In this document: in pieces, positions 1 through 9,015 of the stretch
Numbering within the stretch: the stretch's first letter is position 1
How the letters are laid out: the number at the start of each line of letters is the position of its first letter
Origin: Bacillus sp. AFS015802
Lineage (GTDB): Bacteria; Bacillota; Bacilli; Bacillales; Bacillaceae_B
Direction: 5' to 3'
DNA: 64,000 bases
Assembly (NCBI RefSeq): GCF_002561455.1
Contig: NZ_NTUP01000014.1
Location: forward strand, 184,480-248,479
Program-made: the position numbers and the translations under genes
The notes under the pieces: model-generated
What the model saw: the letters and a program-made list of their open reading frames with translations, nothing else
Database searches by the model: none
What the model was told of the DNA's origin: nothing

Positions 1-1929
1 TACTATCCATCCCTTCTGAAAGCGGTATGCGACCATTATGAAATTCCCATGGATATCCCCGTGAAGGATATCCCGAAACATCAGATGGATAAGATCCTCT
101 TCGGATCGGGTAAGGATGAGATCTACTTCCGATACGAGAACGATTTCGGACAGGTCCGGGAAAACTATCTTCGTTTCGAAGGGGTCATCCCGAATGTGGA
201 AAGACGCTACCGTGAAACGAGCTCGGACTATATCCGGGAGCAGATGGAAAAGTACATGGCACAGCAGGACTGTCCAACATGTCACGGCCACCGTCTGAAG
301 GAAGAGAGTCTCGCCGTGAAGGTCGATTCCCTTCACATCGGGGAAGTAACGGCTTTTTCGATTGAAGAAGCGGAGCAGTTCTTCCAAAGTCTCGAACTCT
401 CTGAAAAAGATATGAAGATTGCCAACCTTATTTTGCGGGAGATCCGCGAACGGCTTGGCTTCCTTGTCAATGTGGGACTCGAGTACCTGACGCTTAGCCG
501 TGCGGCAGGGACGTTATCGGGTGGGGAGGCCCAGCGGATCCGTCTGGCGACACAAATCGGTTCCCGTCTGACAGGTGTCCTCTACATTCTGGACGAACCA
601 TCCATCGGCTTGCATCAGCGGGATAATGACCGTCTGATCGACACGTTGAAGAATATGCGTGAAATCGGTAATACCTTGATCGTCGTCGAGCATGATGAAG
701 ATACGATGATGGCAGCGGATTATCTGATCGATATCGGACCGGGAGCGGGTGTTCATGGTGGAGAGGTCGTATCGGCTGGAACCCCGCAGGAAGTAATGGA
801 TGATCCGGGCTCATTGACCGGTCAGTATTTGTCAGGGAAGAAATTCATCCCCCTTCCACAGGAACGACGCAATCCCGACGGCCGTTACCTGGAGATTGTG
901 GGAGCCAAGGAAAATAACCTGAACAACGTCAAGGTCAAGCTTCCCCTGGGGATCTTCACCGCTGTGACCGGGGTATCGGGATCAGGGAAAAGTACGCTGA
1001 TCAACGAAATCCTCCACAAGTCCCTTGCTCAGAAGCTTCATAATGCGAAATCGAAGCCGGGAGAGCATAAAGAAGTGAAGGGGATCGAACATCTTGATAA
1101 AGTCATTGATATCGACCAATCACCGATCGGCCGCACGCCGAGATCCAATCCGGCTACGTATACCGGTGTATTCGATGATATCCGTGATGTATTCGCCACC
1201 ACCAACGAAGCGAAAGTCCGGGGCTATAAAAAGGGCCGTTTCAGCTTTAACGTAAAAGGCGGCCGCTGTGAAGCCTGCCGCGGGGACGGGATCATTAAGA
1301 TTGAAATGCATTTCCTTCCTGATGTGTACGTTCCGTGCGAAGTGTGCCACGGGAAACGATACAACCGGGAAACCCTTGAGGTGAAATACAAGGATAAAAA
1401 TATTTCAGACGTCCTTGAAATGACCGTCGAAGACGCAGTGAAATTCTTCGAAAATATTCCAAAGATCAAGCGGAAGCTGCAGACGATCTTTGATGTTGGT
1501 CTCGGCTACATTACATTGGGTCAGCCGGCTACCACCTTATCAGGCGGGGAAGCCCAGCGTGTGAAGCTAGCATCTGAATTGCATCGCCGCTCGACGGGAC
1601 GCTCTCTCTATATTCTGGATGAGCCGACGACGGGTCTTCATGTGGACGACATCGCCCGCCTCCTCGTCGTTCTTCAACGTCTCGTTGAAAACGGGGATAC
1701 TGTCCTGGTCATCGAACACAATCTCGATGTCATCAAGGCAGCTGACTACCTTGTGGACCTTGGTCCTGAAGGCGGGGACAAAGGCGGTAAAATCGTCGCC
1801 ACCGGCACCCCCGAAAAAGTCGCCGAAGTACAAGGCTCATACACAGGTAAATACCTCAAGCCCGTACTCGAACGCGACCGTGAACGGATGAAAAAGAAAA
1901 TCCGTGAAAAAGAAGAAGTGACAAACTAA
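1..1929 (+). CDS. uvrA: Excinuclease ABC subunit A, 5'-truncated by window edge
   Basis: UvrA is the damage-recognition ATPase of the UvrABC nucleotide excision repair complex. The frame is open from base 1 and reads into the usual central part of the protein, so only about the last two thirds (some 640 of about 950 residues) is here. Visible are a CPTCHGHR zinc half-site, the ABC signature [12 protein letters not shown] with a downstream ILDEPS Walker B, the second Walker [10 protein letters not shown], the second zinc module (CEACRGDG to CEVCHGKR) and the second signature [12 protein letters not shown] followed by [10 protein letters not shown]. The C-terminus is charged (KKKIREKEE). Nothing is broken in the visible part. 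In Bacillus uvrB normally lies upstream in the same operon; it is outside the window. A strong terminator follows. Confidence 0.98.
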   Translation, partial: YYPSLLKAVCDHYEIPMDIPVKDIPKHQMDKILFGSGKDEIYFRYENDFGQVRENYLRFEGVIPNVERRYRETSSDYIREQMEKYMAQQDCPTCHGHRLKEESLAVKVDSLHIGEVTAFSIEEAEQFFQSLELSEKDMKIANLILREIRERLGFLVNVGLEYLTLSRAAGTLSGGEAQRIRLATQIGSRLTGVLYILDEPSIGLHQRDNDRLIDTLKNMREIGNTLIVVEHDEDTMMAADYLIDIGPGAGVHGGEVVSAGTPQEVMDDPGSLTGQYLSGKKFIPLPQERRNPDGRYLEIVGAKENNLNNVKVKLPLGIFTAVTGVSGSGKSTLINEILHKSLAQKLHNAKSKPGEHKEVKGIEHLDKVIDIDQSPIGRTPRSNPATYTGVFDDIRDVFATTNEAKVRGYKKGRFSFNVKGGRCEACRGDGIIKIEMHFLPDVYVPCEVCHGKRYNRETLEVKYKDKNISDVLEMTVEDAVKFFENIPKIKRKLQTIFDVGLGYITLGQPATTLSGGEAQRVKLASELHRRSTGRSLYILDEPTTGLHVDDIARLLVVLQRLVENGDTVLVIEHNLDVIKAADYLVDLGPEGGDKGGKIVATGTPEKVAEVQGSYTGKYLKPVLERDRERMKKKIREKEEVTN

Positions 1930-1936
1930 CGATGAA

Positions 1937-1966
1937 GGGAGATGCATAGCGCATCTCTCTTTTTTT
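1937..1966 (+). terminator. Rho-independent terminator of uvrA
   Basis: The inverted repeat GAGATGC/GCATCTC, extended by a G-T and a G-C pair, has a 5-base loop and is followed at once by a run of seven T. It sits eight bases after the uvrA stop codon. Confidence 0.9.
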
Positions 1967-2082
1967 GAAATGAACATGGCAGTAAGTTTCAACTACACCT
2001 CTATATAAGAGGGATGGACTTTCTGTATACTCTTTTTAAAATGATGTCAGAGTATCAGGGTTGAGAAACATCTGCTTGTCAA

Positions 2083-2336
2083 GTTGATTGAAGCGGAAGG
2101 TGCTCGACTCCTGCGGGAAAGCTGGAAAGCACGAAAAGCGCAGGCGGCTCGCACAGCCCCGACAAGCATAAGATGAATGGGCTTAAGAAGGCGCTATTTG
2201 CCTTCTTAGACCATTTAGCTTATGACCTCGAGGGGCTAGCCGCCGGAGCTAGACAGTTGAGACCCCGCAGGGCTTTAGCCCGAGGAGGCTCAACTCACGC
2301 CCCGCGGAAAGCGAGCACCTGCAGCGGAAATCAACC
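2083..2336 (+). repeat. Structured intergenic repeat, copy 1 (with extra internal hairpin)
   Basis: The 570 bases between uvrA and yvlA are mostly this element. Its ends are inverted (GTTGATT and AATCAAC). Inside lie the paired blocks GGTGCTCG (2099) / CGAGCACC (2312) and GTTGAG (2256) / CTCAAC (2289), plus CTCCTGCGGG and CCCCGCAGGG, which can also pair. A second copy lies at 53047-53174 in the opposite orientation. Copy 1 carries about 120 extra bases (2121-2252) that fold into their own long hairpin: GGCGGCT/AGCCGCC, AGCCCC/GGGGCT, ATAAG/CTTAT and TAAGAAGGC/GCCTTCTTA. No protein is credible here. The flanks (1967-2082 and 2337-2484) show nothing else I can name. Confidence 0.8.
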
Positions 2337-2484
2337 AGTACTAGCTTCATTAAGAAAGCCAACAAATGAAGCCCTGTTAAAATGGATACCACCCAAACAC
2401 CTCTCCATACCTACCCAAACTCAGCCTCAAGATGGAGTGAAGAACACCTCCCATATGAGAAAATAAGATTATAAGCAAATGCAT

Positions 2485-2510
2485 TGAAACCTTTTGCCCA
2501 ACGTATCGTA
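2485..2510 (+). promoter_or_regulatory. Sigma-W-type promoter of the yvl operon
   Basis: TGAAAC and CGTA are separated by exactly 16 bases, the canonical ECF sigma-W arrangement, about 25 bases before the first gene. The yvlABCD operon of B. subtilis is a known sigma-W target, so site and genes agree. Confidence 0.85.
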
Positions 2511-2535
2511 AATAATAGTAGAGGAGATGATTAAG

Positions 2536-2850
2536 ATGGAGACCAATAAGGTATTATCAGCCCTGTGCTATTTTAGTATATTTTTTGCCGGCTTTCTTTT
2601 TCCCTTGATCGTGTATTTTGTATCAGATAACCCTTACGTGAAAAAGGATGCAAAAGCAGCGTTTTTATCTCACTTATTACCGGTCATCGCGGTTCCCCTT
2701 GTCATTGCGGGCTTAGTTATGGATATGGGGGTTTTCGCGAGTGGTGCGGGACTGCCGGTTTTCACCGTCATCATGATCGGTTTAGCCATATTAGTTAGTG
2801 TTGTCGTGGTCATTTGGAATGTGTATAAGGGCATCAAAGTACTTTTATAA
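2536..2850 (+). CDS. yvlA: Small membrane protein, DUF4870-like (YvlA)
   Basis: A 104-residue membrane protein with three hydrophobic stretches (about residues 8-28, 43-65 and 75-98) and a short loop carrying SDNPYVKKDAKAAF, the signature of DUF4870-type small membrane proteins. Molecular function is not known. Two ATGs are in frame. The second (2536) is preferred because GAGGAG lies nine bases before it, whereas the first ATG at 2527 abuts that sequence. It is the first gene of a four-gene operon behind a sigma-W promoter, which points to a role in envelope stress or resistance to membrane-active compounds. Length and position match B. subtilis YvlA. Confidence 0.85.
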   Translation: METNKVLSALCYFSIFFAGFLFPLIVYFVSDNPYVKKDAKAAFLSHLLPVIAVPLVIAGLVMDMGVFASGAGLPVFTVIMIGLAILVSVVVVIWNVYKGIKVLL

Positions 2851-2872
2851 TCAGTAAAGGGGATGAAAGAGT

Positions 2873-4000
2873 ATGAATGAAGAACGCAAACGCATTTTGG
2901 ATATGTTGGAAAATGGGACGATTTCGGCACAGGAAGCAGTGGCATTACTGGAAGCACTTGATAAAACACCGAATTCATCCAAGCCGAAAGAGAAGGATTT
3001 TCTTGATGACTTTGTATCCATCTTTCAGGATGAGAAAAAGGGTGAAAAAGATCACTCTTCCCATACAGGGAATCCGAAAGATAAGCTCCTTGATTTCATG
3101 AATTCGGCGTTAAACAAAATCAAGAATTTCGACTTTGACTTCCAATGGAATCAGTCGGTTGAATTATCTCATGTCTACCAACAGCCAAATACGGATTTCG
3201 ACAAAATGGACATCGACGTGGCCAATGGGAAGGTGGAGCTCATTCCGTGGGACGGTGAGGAAGTCCGTGTGGAATGCGACGCCAAGGTTTATCGTACGGA
3301 AGATCATGAAGAGGCGAGGAAGCAGTTCATGGAAAATACGTCCTTCGCCATCGACGGGGATACGCTTTATTACTCGACGCAGTTAAAGTGGATGAAAGTG
3401 GATTCCAAGCTTTACATTCCGAAGCATCAATATAAAAGGATATCGGTCCGGTTATTCAATGGAGGCTTGAAAGCCGATCATCTTGAAGTTCAGGATCTTC
3501 GTGCCAAGGCGGCGAACGGAAAGATCCATATCGATCACCTGACGACAAAGAAAGCCGAGGTGGAAACCTCGAACGGTGCGATTTTCATCTTCAACGCAAA
3601 AGCCGACCACGTAGAAGCGGAATCCATTAACGGCAAGGTCCAGGTCGAAGGGGATATTTCCTATTCTGATGTGCAATCTTTGAATGGAAACATTGTTTGT
3701 GCCCTGACCGGGGAGAAAGCCGACACGGTGCACGCTAAAACGGTGACCGGCAATATTGATTTATTCGTTCCTGAAAACATCAATATTTCCGGGGAGGCCA
3801 AATCGAACTTCGGTAGTTTTAAGGTTGAACTGGAGGGTATTGATGTATTAGAAGAAAAAAATGAAGTGGTCCAAAAATCGATCCGTTTCAGTCGGAAAAT
3901 GGACTCACTGGATAAGCTTCATCTTTTTGCGGAAACAAAAGCAGGATCTGTCCTCATAAAAAAGCATGAACAGAAGAATGTTAATAAGGACAACGCATAA
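2873..4000 (+). CDS. yvlB: DUF4097 beta-helix protein with N-terminal helical domain (YvlB)
   Basis: A 375-residue protein without signal peptide or membrane segment. The N-terminus (MNEERKRILDMLENGTISAQEAVALLEAL) is the short helical domain shared by YvlB- and LiaX-type proteins. An acidic and basic linker follows (about 35-80). From about residue 100 the sequence is DUF4097, with repeating beta strands ending in asparagine-glycine turns (VANGKVELI, AANGKIHI, TSNGAIFIF, SINGKVQV, SLNGNIV), as expected for a right-handed beta-helix of the adhesin type. LiaX-like relatives take part in sensing antimicrobial peptides; that role for this protein is inference. It lies 22 bases after yvlA and just before a PspC-domain gene, as in other envelope-stress operons. 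Confidence 0.9.
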   Translation: MNEERKRILDMLENGTISAQEAVALLEALDKTPNSSKPKEKDFLDDFVSIFQDEKKGEKDHSSHTGNPKDKLLDFMNSALNKIKNFDFDFQWNQSVELSHVYQQPNTDFDKMDIDVANGKVELIPWDGEEVRVECDAKVYRTEDHEEARKQFMENTSFAIDGDTLYYSTQLKWMKVDSKLYIPKHQYKRISVRLFNGGLKADHLEVQDLRAKAANGKIHIDHLTTKKAEVETSNGAIFIFNAKADHVEAESINGKVQVEGDISYSDVQSLNGNIVCALTGEKADTVHAKTVTGNIDLFVPENINISGEAKSNFGSFKVELEGIDVLEEKNEVVQKSIRFSRKMDSLDKLHLFAETKAGSVLIKKHEQKNVNKDNA

Positions 4001-4021
4001 GATGAGAAAGAAGGAATAACG

Positions 4022-4225
4022 ATGAAAAAACGTTTAGCACGATCAAGGTCTGACCGGAAGCTGGCGGGAGTGATCGGTGGATTATCCCGTTATGCAGGGA
4101 TCGATTCAACAATCCTGAGGGTGATCTTCATCATCCTCCTCATTCCAACGGGGTTTTTCCCGCTCGGTATCGTATATGGTTTATTGGCCTTCGTGCTGCC
4201 GCATGAGGAGGAAGCCATCAGATAA
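4022..4225 (+). CDS. yvlC: PspC-domain membrane protein (YvlC)
   Basis: A 67-residue protein that is almost wholly a PspC domain: the basic start KKRLARSRSDRKLAGVIGGLSRYAGID, the motif RVIFIILLIPTGFFPLGIVYGLLAFVLP as one long hydrophobic segment, and an acidic tail. PspC proteins sit in the membrane and work with phage-shock or Lia-type stress responses. The last base of its TAA codon is the A of the next gene's ATG (TAATG), so translation of the two is probably coupled. Confidence 0.92.
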   Translation: MKKRLARSRSDRKLAGVIGGLSRYAGIDSTILRVIFIILLIPTGFFPLGIVYGLLAFVLPHEEEAIR

Positions 4226-4581
4226 TGAGATGGATTATTGGAATTTTAATCAATGCAGTCATTTTTATTGCATTGGCCGGTTTTTTTGAGGGATTCGAAG
4301 TGTCCGGTATCGGGGCTGCGATAGGAGCGAGCTTTATCCTGTCGATCCTGAATGTGCTCGTGAAGCCGATTTTGATCATCCTCACACTGCCCGTCACGAT
4401 TTTATCCCTGGGGCTGTTTCTATTCGTCATCAATGCGATTACGTTACTGTTGACGGATGGCCTGATGGGAAGCAGCTTTGAGCTATCAGGTTTTGGCATG
4501 GCATTTCTGGCATCGATCATTCTGTCACTTGCCAATCTCGTGATCCAAAAAGCGGTGCTCGAACCGATGAAAGAGAAATAA
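4225..4581 (+). CDS. yvlD: Phage-holin superfamily IV membrane protein (YvlD)
   Basis: A 118-residue integral membrane protein with four hydrophobic segments (about 3-22, 28-50, 54-76 and 88-112), matching the four-helix family annotated as phage holin family IV (PF04020). Despite the family name, chromosomal members in Bacillus are not lysis proteins, and their function is unknown. The motif SILNVLVKPILIILTLPVT, with a lysine-proline pair between two helices, is typical. It is the last gene of the sigma-W operon and is followed by a terminator. Confidence 0.9.
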   Translation: MRWIIGILINAVIFIALAGFFEGFEVSGIGAAIGASFILSILNVLVKPILIILTLPVTILSLGLFLFVINAITLLLTDGLMGSSFELSGFGMAFLASIILSLANLVIQKAVLEPMKEK

Positions 4582-4589
4582 GAAATAAT

Positions 4590-4631
4590 GGAAAGGCTCT
4601 GTCTCGATTCATGAGGCAGGGTCTTTCTTTT
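4590..4631 (+). terminator. Terminator of the yvl operon
   Basis: The imperfect stem GAAAGGCTCTGTCTC / GAGGCAGGGTCTTTC, with a 7-base loop and a T-rich end, lies nine bases after the yvlD stop. Confidence 0.75.
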
Positions 4632-4745
4632 ATAAAACAAATGAGTTAGAAGCAAGCCGCCTTGCGCTTTTCTCCATAATTGCTAAAATAGGTTAGAGTA
4701 CGCATATAAATATGAAGTGAGTGTAATGTGAAGGAGGAGCTGCTT

Positions 4746-5681
4746 GTGGCAAAAGTTCGCACAAAAGATATCGTCGAGAAGTTTAATTTGGAGCTTGTCG
4801 GCGGAGAAGAAGGTTTACATAGACCCATTACGACGAGTGATATTTCCCGCCCCGGACTCGAGATGGCCGGCTATTTCAACTACTATCCTGCAGAACGCAT
4901 TCAATTACTGGGGAAAACCGAGTTATCCTTCCTGGAGCTGTTGGACGAAGCGGAACGCAAACGCAGAATGGAAGCACTCTGCACGGATATCACCCCAGGC
5001 ATCATCATTTCAAGGGACCTGGAGATACCGGATGAGCTTGTGGAAGCTGCGAACCGCTATGATGTCCCCGTCATGCGTTCGTCGATGAAAACGACACGGT
5101 TTTCTTCAAGACTGACCAATTATTTGGAAAGTAAGCTTGCTCCTACAACAGCCATTCACGGTGTATTGGTCGATATCTACGGGGTAGGGGTGTTGATCAC
5201 CGGGAAAAGCGGCGTCGGGAAAAGTGAGACCGCCCTTGAACTTGTGAAAAGGGGACACCGCCTGGTAGCGGATGATTGTGTGGAGATCAGACAGGAGGAT
5301 ATGGATACGTTAATCGGCAGCTCCCCTGAGTTGATCGAGCATCTTCTGGAAATCCGCGGTCTGGGGATCATCAATGTCATGACGCTATTCGGTGCCGGAG
5401 CGGTGCGCAGCTACAAGCGTATTACCCTGTGCATCAACCTGGAGCTTTGGGATAAAGCGAAACAGTACGACCGCCTTGGACTCGAAGAAGAGAAAATGAA
5501 GATCATTGATACGGATATCACCAAATATACCGTACCGGTCCGTCCTGGACGAAATCTTGCCGTCATCATCGAGGTGGCAGCCATGAATTTCCGCCTGAAA
5601 CGTATGGGCGTCAATGCAGCCGAGCAATTTACGAATCGTCTCGCCGATGTGATTGAAGACGGGGAGAATGAAGATATCTAA
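4746..5681 (+). CDS. hprK: HPr kinase/phosphorylase
   Basis: This bifunctional enzyme phosphorylates HPr and Crh on Ser46 with ATP or pyrophosphate, and removes the phosphate by phosphorolysis to give pyrophosphate. It is the sensor of glycolytic state for CcpA-dependent catabolite control. The P-loop GKSGVGKS is at residues 153-160, with the conserved ADDCVEI after it and the C-terminal signature [10 protein letters not shown]. The start chosen is the GTG at 4746 ([13 protein letters not shown]..., 311 residues, like the B. subtilis enzyme), with AAGGAGGA eight bases before it. An upstream in-frame ATG at 4728 overlaps that ribosome site and is unlikely. Crh, a substrate, is encoded at 40.9 kb, and PpaX, which removes the pyrophosphate, is three genes downstream. 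Confidence 0.97.
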   Translation: MAKVRTKDIVEKFNLELVGGEEGLHRPITTSDISRPGLEMAGYFNYYPAERIQLLGKTELSFLELLDEAERKRRMEALCTDITPGIIISRDLEIPDELVEAANRYDVPVMRSSMKTTRFSSRLTNYLESKLAPTTAIHGVLVDIYGVGVLITGKSGVGKSETALELVKRGHRLVADDCVEIRQEDMDTLIGSSPELIEHLLEIRGLGIINVMTLFGAGAVRSYKRITLCINLELWDKAKQYDRLGLEEEKMKIIDTDITKYTVPVRPGRNLAVIIEVAAMNFRLKRMGVNAAEQFTNRLADVIEDGENEDI

Positions 5682-5745
5682 GCTTTACATAAATTATATC
5701 GCTTTAACGATCATGGCATCTTAAAGGAGAAAAAGGAGAGACAAA

Positions 5746-6582
5746 ATGAACGAGAACATTACGCCAATCGATCCCATTGCCATTTCATTGGGACCGATCC
5801 AGGTACACTGGTACGGAGTCATCATCGGACTTGGGATTGCATTGGGACTTTATTTAGTCATTCGTGAGAGCAAGCGTTTAGGCCTTCATCCCGATACCTT
5901 CATCGATTTGCTCGTGTGGGCGATCCCGATCGCCATCATCTGTGCCCGTATTTATTATGTCGTTTTCGAGTGGGACAATTACTATGCAGATCATCCCGGG
6001 GATATCATCAAAGTTTGGAACGGCGGGATTGCCATTCATGGCGCGCTGATCGGTTCGGTCCTGACGACGTTTGTTTTTGCGAAAATAAAGGGGCTGTCTT
6101 TCTGGAAATTGACGGATATTGCGGCCCCGAGCATCATCCTGGGTCAGGCGATCGGACGCTGGGGTAACTTTGTGAACCAGGAGGCCCACGGCGGTGAAGT
6201 ATCCCGGGCATTCCTTGAAAACCTCAAGCTTCCAGACTTCATCATCAATCAAATGTACATCGACGGAGCGTATTATCACCCTACCTTCCTGTATGAATCC
6301 CTGTGGAGTTTTGCTGGGTTGATCCTTCTGCTTATCCTGAGAAGAAAAGCGGGCTGGCTGCGCCGGGGAGAACTGTTCCTTACGTATGTGGTCTGGTATT
6401 CCATCGGCCGTTTCTATGTAGAGGGACTCCGGACGGACAGTCTGATGATGGGGTCTTTCCGATTCGCACAGGTGATTTCTGTCATCCTGATCATTGCCGC
6501 GGTCGCTGTATTCTTTTACAGAAGAAAAGCGGGTCTTGCGAAAAAGGCATATGATGAGAAGACGGATACAGTGAACGCTTAA
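5746..6582 (+). CDS. lgt: Prolipoprotein diacylglyceryl transferase
   Basis: Lgt transfers the diacylglyceryl group of phosphatidylglycerol to the lipobox cysteine of prolipoproteins in the cytoplasmic membrane. The 278-residue protein has seven hydrophobic segments, the signature [13 protein letters not shown] (residues 137-149), the earlier [11 protein letters not shown] containing a conserved histidine (98), and the late [21 protein letters not shown]. The C-terminus is basic. AAAGGAG precedes the ATG. It lies 64 bases after hprK, the usual Bacillus order, and is probably co-transcribed with it. Confidence 0.97.
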   Translation: MNENITPIDPIAISLGPIQVHWYGVIIGLGIALGLYLVIRESKRLGLHPDTFIDLLVWAIPIAIICARIYYVVFEWDNYYADHPGDIIKVWNGGIAIHGALIGSVLTTFVFAKIKGLSFWKLTDIAAPSIILGQAIGRWGNFVNQEAHGGEVSRAFLENLKLPDFIINQMYIDGAYYHPTFLYESLWSFAGLILLLILRRKAGWLRRGELFLTYVVWYSIGRFYVEGLRTDSLMMGSFRFAQVISVILIIAAVAVFFYRRKAGLAKKAYDEKTDTVNA

Positions 6583-6607
6583 CAGAAGGGGAGTAAGGAG
6601 TATGAGG

Positions 6608-7567
6608 ATGTCATCTTTGAAAAATGGCGGACTGACTGGATTGAAAACAACGTGGTCGTTGGGGAAAGTCATCTTCCCGATCACGCTGATCGTGTTTTTG
6701 CTTCAATACACACCTGTCCTTCCCTGGATCATGGAGAGAATCTCTCCGTTCATGAAGCTTCTCGGCTTATCCGGTGATGCGGCGATTCCCCTCGTCCTGG
6801 GGAATTTCCTGAACCTTTATGCGGGGATCGGGGGGATTTTGTCCCTTGATTTGACGGTGAAGGAAGTATTCATCATTGCGGTGATGCTTTCGTTCTCCCA
6901 TAATCTGTTCATCGAGTCGACGGTCGCATCAAAAGTGGGCGTGAAGATCTGGCTGATTGTTGCCGTAAGGATCGGGCTCGCCCTCTTGTCTGCCGTGGTG
7001 ATCAATCTTGTATGGAGTGGCGGATCGGAAATCGCCAAATACGGGATGATGCCCCCTCAGCAGGCGGAACCGGATGGATGGGGGGAGATCCTGTTGCTTG
7101 GCCTTGAAAAAGCAGGATTCGGTGTCCTGCAATTGGCCCTGATCGTCATTCCCCTCATGATGGTCATTCAGGTCATGAAAGACTTGAAATGGATGGACGT
7201 CTTTTCCCGCTGGATGTCCCCTGCCACGCGTGCCCTCGGTATGAATGAGAATACCTCGTCGACGATGGTGGCGGGACTCGTCATCGGTCTTGCCTACGGG
7301 GCAGGGGTGATGATCCAGGCCGTCAAGGAAGACGGGGTCAGCAAGAAAGATGTGACAATCGCCTTCATCTTTTTAGTGGCGTGCCACGCAGTGGTGGAAG
7401 ATACACTGATTTTCATCCCCCTCGGCATACCCGTACTGCCCCTCCTTTTGATCAGGCTGGTGACCGCCATCCTGTTAACCATGGCGGTGGCGTATTTCTG
7501 GAACAAAGTCGATGCTAAGAAAGTAAAGGAGCTGCATTATGAGCAGGATTACAACAATACTATTTGA
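6608..7567 (+). CDS. yvoD: Nucleoside-recognition (Gate) domain membrane protein (YvoD)
   Basis: An integral membrane protein of about 319 residues with some eight hydrophobic segments. It contains two nucleoside-recognition/Gate domain-like halves ([13 protein letters not shown]... and [17 protein letters not shown]), as in SpmA/SpmB and spore-maturation-type proteins. Transport activity is not established for this family. Start: AAGGAG at 6595-6600 fits the ATG at 6608 best; an ATG two codons earlier is possible. The 3' end overlaps ppaX by 29 bases, which implies translational coupling inside the hprK operon. Confidence 0.85.
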   Translation: MSSLKNGGLTGLKTTWSLGKVIFPITLIVFLLQYTPVLPWIMERISPFMKLLGLSGDAAIPLVLGNFLNLYAGIGGILSLDLTVKEVFIIAVMLSFSHNLFIESTVASKVGVKIWLIVAVRIGLALLSAVVINLVWSGGSEIAKYGMMPPQQAEPDGWGEILLLGLEKAGFGVLQLALIVIPLMMVIQVMKDLKWMDVFSRWMSPATRALGMNENTSSTMVAGLVIGLAYGAGVMIQAVKEDGVSKKDVTIAFIFLVACHAVVEDTLIFIPLGIPVLPLLLIRLVTAILLTMAVAYFWNKVDAKKVKELHYEQDYNNTI

Positions 7568-8189
7568 CTTGGATGGAACACTGATCAACACGAATGATCT
7601 GATCATTTCATCCTTTTTGCATACATTGAATCATTACTACCCGGGGCAATATGAGGAAAAAGACGTTCACCCTTTTATGGGACCGCCCCTTGAAGAGTCA
7701 TTCGGTGGATTGAATCCTGATAAGATGGAGGAAATGTGTGCCCACTACCGTGCCTACAATCATGAACATCATGACGCCCTCGTAACAGAGTTTGAGGGAG
7801 TGTATGAAACCGTGAAGACGCTTTACGACAATGGCTACAAACTGGCCATCGTCTCGACGAAGGTCCGTGATGTGGTGCTGAAAGGTCTGGACCTGATGAA
7901 CCTTCGTCCGTTCTTCGAAGTCATCATCACCCTTGATGAAGTCGAGAACGCGAAGCCCCATCCCGAACCGATCGAGAAAGCATTGATCGCACTCGGGTCT
8001 TCGCCGGGAGAGGCCATCATGATCGGAGACAATCATCACGACATCTTGGCCGGTAAAAATGCCGGTGTCCTGTCGGCGGGTGTCGCCTGGAGTGCGAAGG
8101 GAAGAGAGCATCTAGCCCATTACGAGCCGGACTTCATGCTTGAAAACATGAAAGATTTATTGGCCATCGTGGGAGCCCCGACTGCATGA
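7539..8189 (+). CDS. ppaX: Pyrophosphatase PpaX
   Basis: A HAD-superfamily phosphatase of 216 residues. Motif [11 protein letters not shown] is at residues 9-18, motif II is IVSTK in VRDVVLKG context, and the late motif is [17 protein letters not shown]. PpaX hydrolyses the pyrophosphate released when HprK dephosphorylates P-Ser-HPr, pulling that reaction forward. Its place in the hprK operon is the main reason to prefer PpaX over a generic phosphoglycolate phosphatase. It starts inside the end of yvoD, and its TGA shares the ATGA with the next gene. Confidence 0.93.
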   Translation: MSRITTILFDLDGTLINTNDLIISSFLHTLNHYYPGQYEEKDVHPFMGPPLEESFGGLNPDKMEEMCAHYRAYNHEHHDALVTEFEGVYETVKTLYDNGYKLAIVSTKVRDVVLKGLDLMNLRPFFEVIITLDEVENAKPHPEPIEKALIALGSSPGEAIMIGDNHHDILAGKNAGVLSAGVAWSAKGREHLAHYEPDFMLENMKDLLAIVGAPTA

Positions 8190-8725
8190 GACGGACGACC
8201 CGCTATCCTGTAGAAGGAGCAAACTCCCTCTGGCATGTGTACAAGACCGTTCCATTCGGGAAGGTCGTCAAAAATTTCATCGTCATCCAGCTCGCGCGCT
8301 ACACCCCATTTTTAGGTATTAAGAATTGGCTGTATAAGACGTTTTTGCGGATGAAGATCGGGGAGCATACCTCGTTTGCCCTGATGGTGATGCTGGATGT
8401 GATGTTTCCAGAGAAGATTTCGGTGGGACGGAACACGGTCATCGGATATAACACAACGATCCTTGCCCATGAATATTTGATCAAGGAATACCGCCTCGGT
8501 GAAGTGGAAATCGGTTCGGAAGTGATGATCGGTGCCAACACGACGGTGTTACCGGGAGTGAAAATCGGTGACGGTGCCATCGTCTCAGCGGGCACCCTTG
8601 TACATAAAGATGTTCCCGCCGGTGCCTTCGTCGGGGGGAACCCGATGAAAGTCATCTACACAAAAGACGAATTAGCCGAACGTTGGCGGGAAGATGTCAT
8701 CTACGGATTGAAAAGAGAAGAATAA
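8186..8725 (+). CDS. yvoF: Hexapeptide-repeat acyltransferase (YvoF)
   Basis: A 179-residue left-handed beta-helix protein. From about residue 75 it has hexapeptide repeats ([48 protein letters not shown]), ending in the acetyltransferase signature [15 protein letters not shown]. Such enzymes transfer acetyl groups from acetyl-CoA to sugars or other small hydroxyl or amino compounds; the acceptor cannot be told from sequence. Its ATG overlaps the ppaX stop codon. It is the last gene of the hprK operon and is followed by a terminator. Confidence 0.88.
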   Translation: MRRTTRYPVEGANSLWHVYKTVPFGKVVKNFIVIQLARYTPFLGIKNWLYKTFLRMKIGEHTSFALMVMLDVMFPEKISVGRNTVIGYNTTILAHEYLIKEYRLGEVEIGSEVMIGANTTVLPGVKIGDGAIVSAGTLVHKDVPAGAFVGGNPMKVIYTKDELAERWREDVIYGLKREE

Positions 8726-8728
8726 GGG

Positions 8729-8768
8729 AAAAGGCAAAGATAGAGCGGATACTGTCTTTGCCTTTTTT
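8729..8768 (+). terminator. Terminator of the hprK operon
   Basis: AAAAGGCAAAGATAG pairs with CTGTCTTTGCCTTTT around an 8-base loop, and the right arm runs into a T tract. The 100 bases beyond it, up to the his promoter, contain nothing I can identify except a poor cre-like match near 8781. Confidence 0.85.
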
Positions 8769-8866
8769 GTATGATACACGATGAAAGCGCATTCGAAGGT
8801 GGGATGAATGAGAAGGCCGCTGCGACACGAACGATCGACCCCCGAAAATTACTCCCGTCAAAACGG

Positions 8867-8895
8867 TTGACGAATAAAAAAAGAAACGCTACACT
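8867..8895 (+). promoter_or_regulatory. Sigma-A promoter of the his operon
   Basis: TTGACG and TACACT are 17 bases apart, about 120 bases before hisZ. The leader of roughly 110 bases lacks the T-box core sequence and any terminator hairpin, so regulation of the T-box type is not seen. Confidence 0.75.
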
Positions 8896-9015
8896 ACAAA
8901 TAACTTTATTTTATTAGCACATTAGCGAACTAAAGGATTTCTGAATAATCGAGAAGTAGTAGCAATCCCCCTTTCTGGGAAAAATAGACGAATTAATACG
9001 CCAAAGGTGGTTCTT

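Noticed and set aside
2173..2466. A 97-residue plus-strand open frame after uvrA
   Set aside because: It lies almost wholly within the structured repeat, has no ribosome site and reads as composition-biased sequence.
8781..8795. cre-like ATGAAAGCGCATTCG before the his promoter
   Set aside because: The last consensus base is wrong, and it lies 70 bases upstream of a good promoter in a non-catabolic operon; probably chance.
8896..9015. Possible T-box in the hisZ leader, suggested by AAAGGTGG
   Set aside because: The leader is too short, and lacks the T-box core AGGGTGGNACCGCG and any terminator. The sequence is simply the ribosome site.
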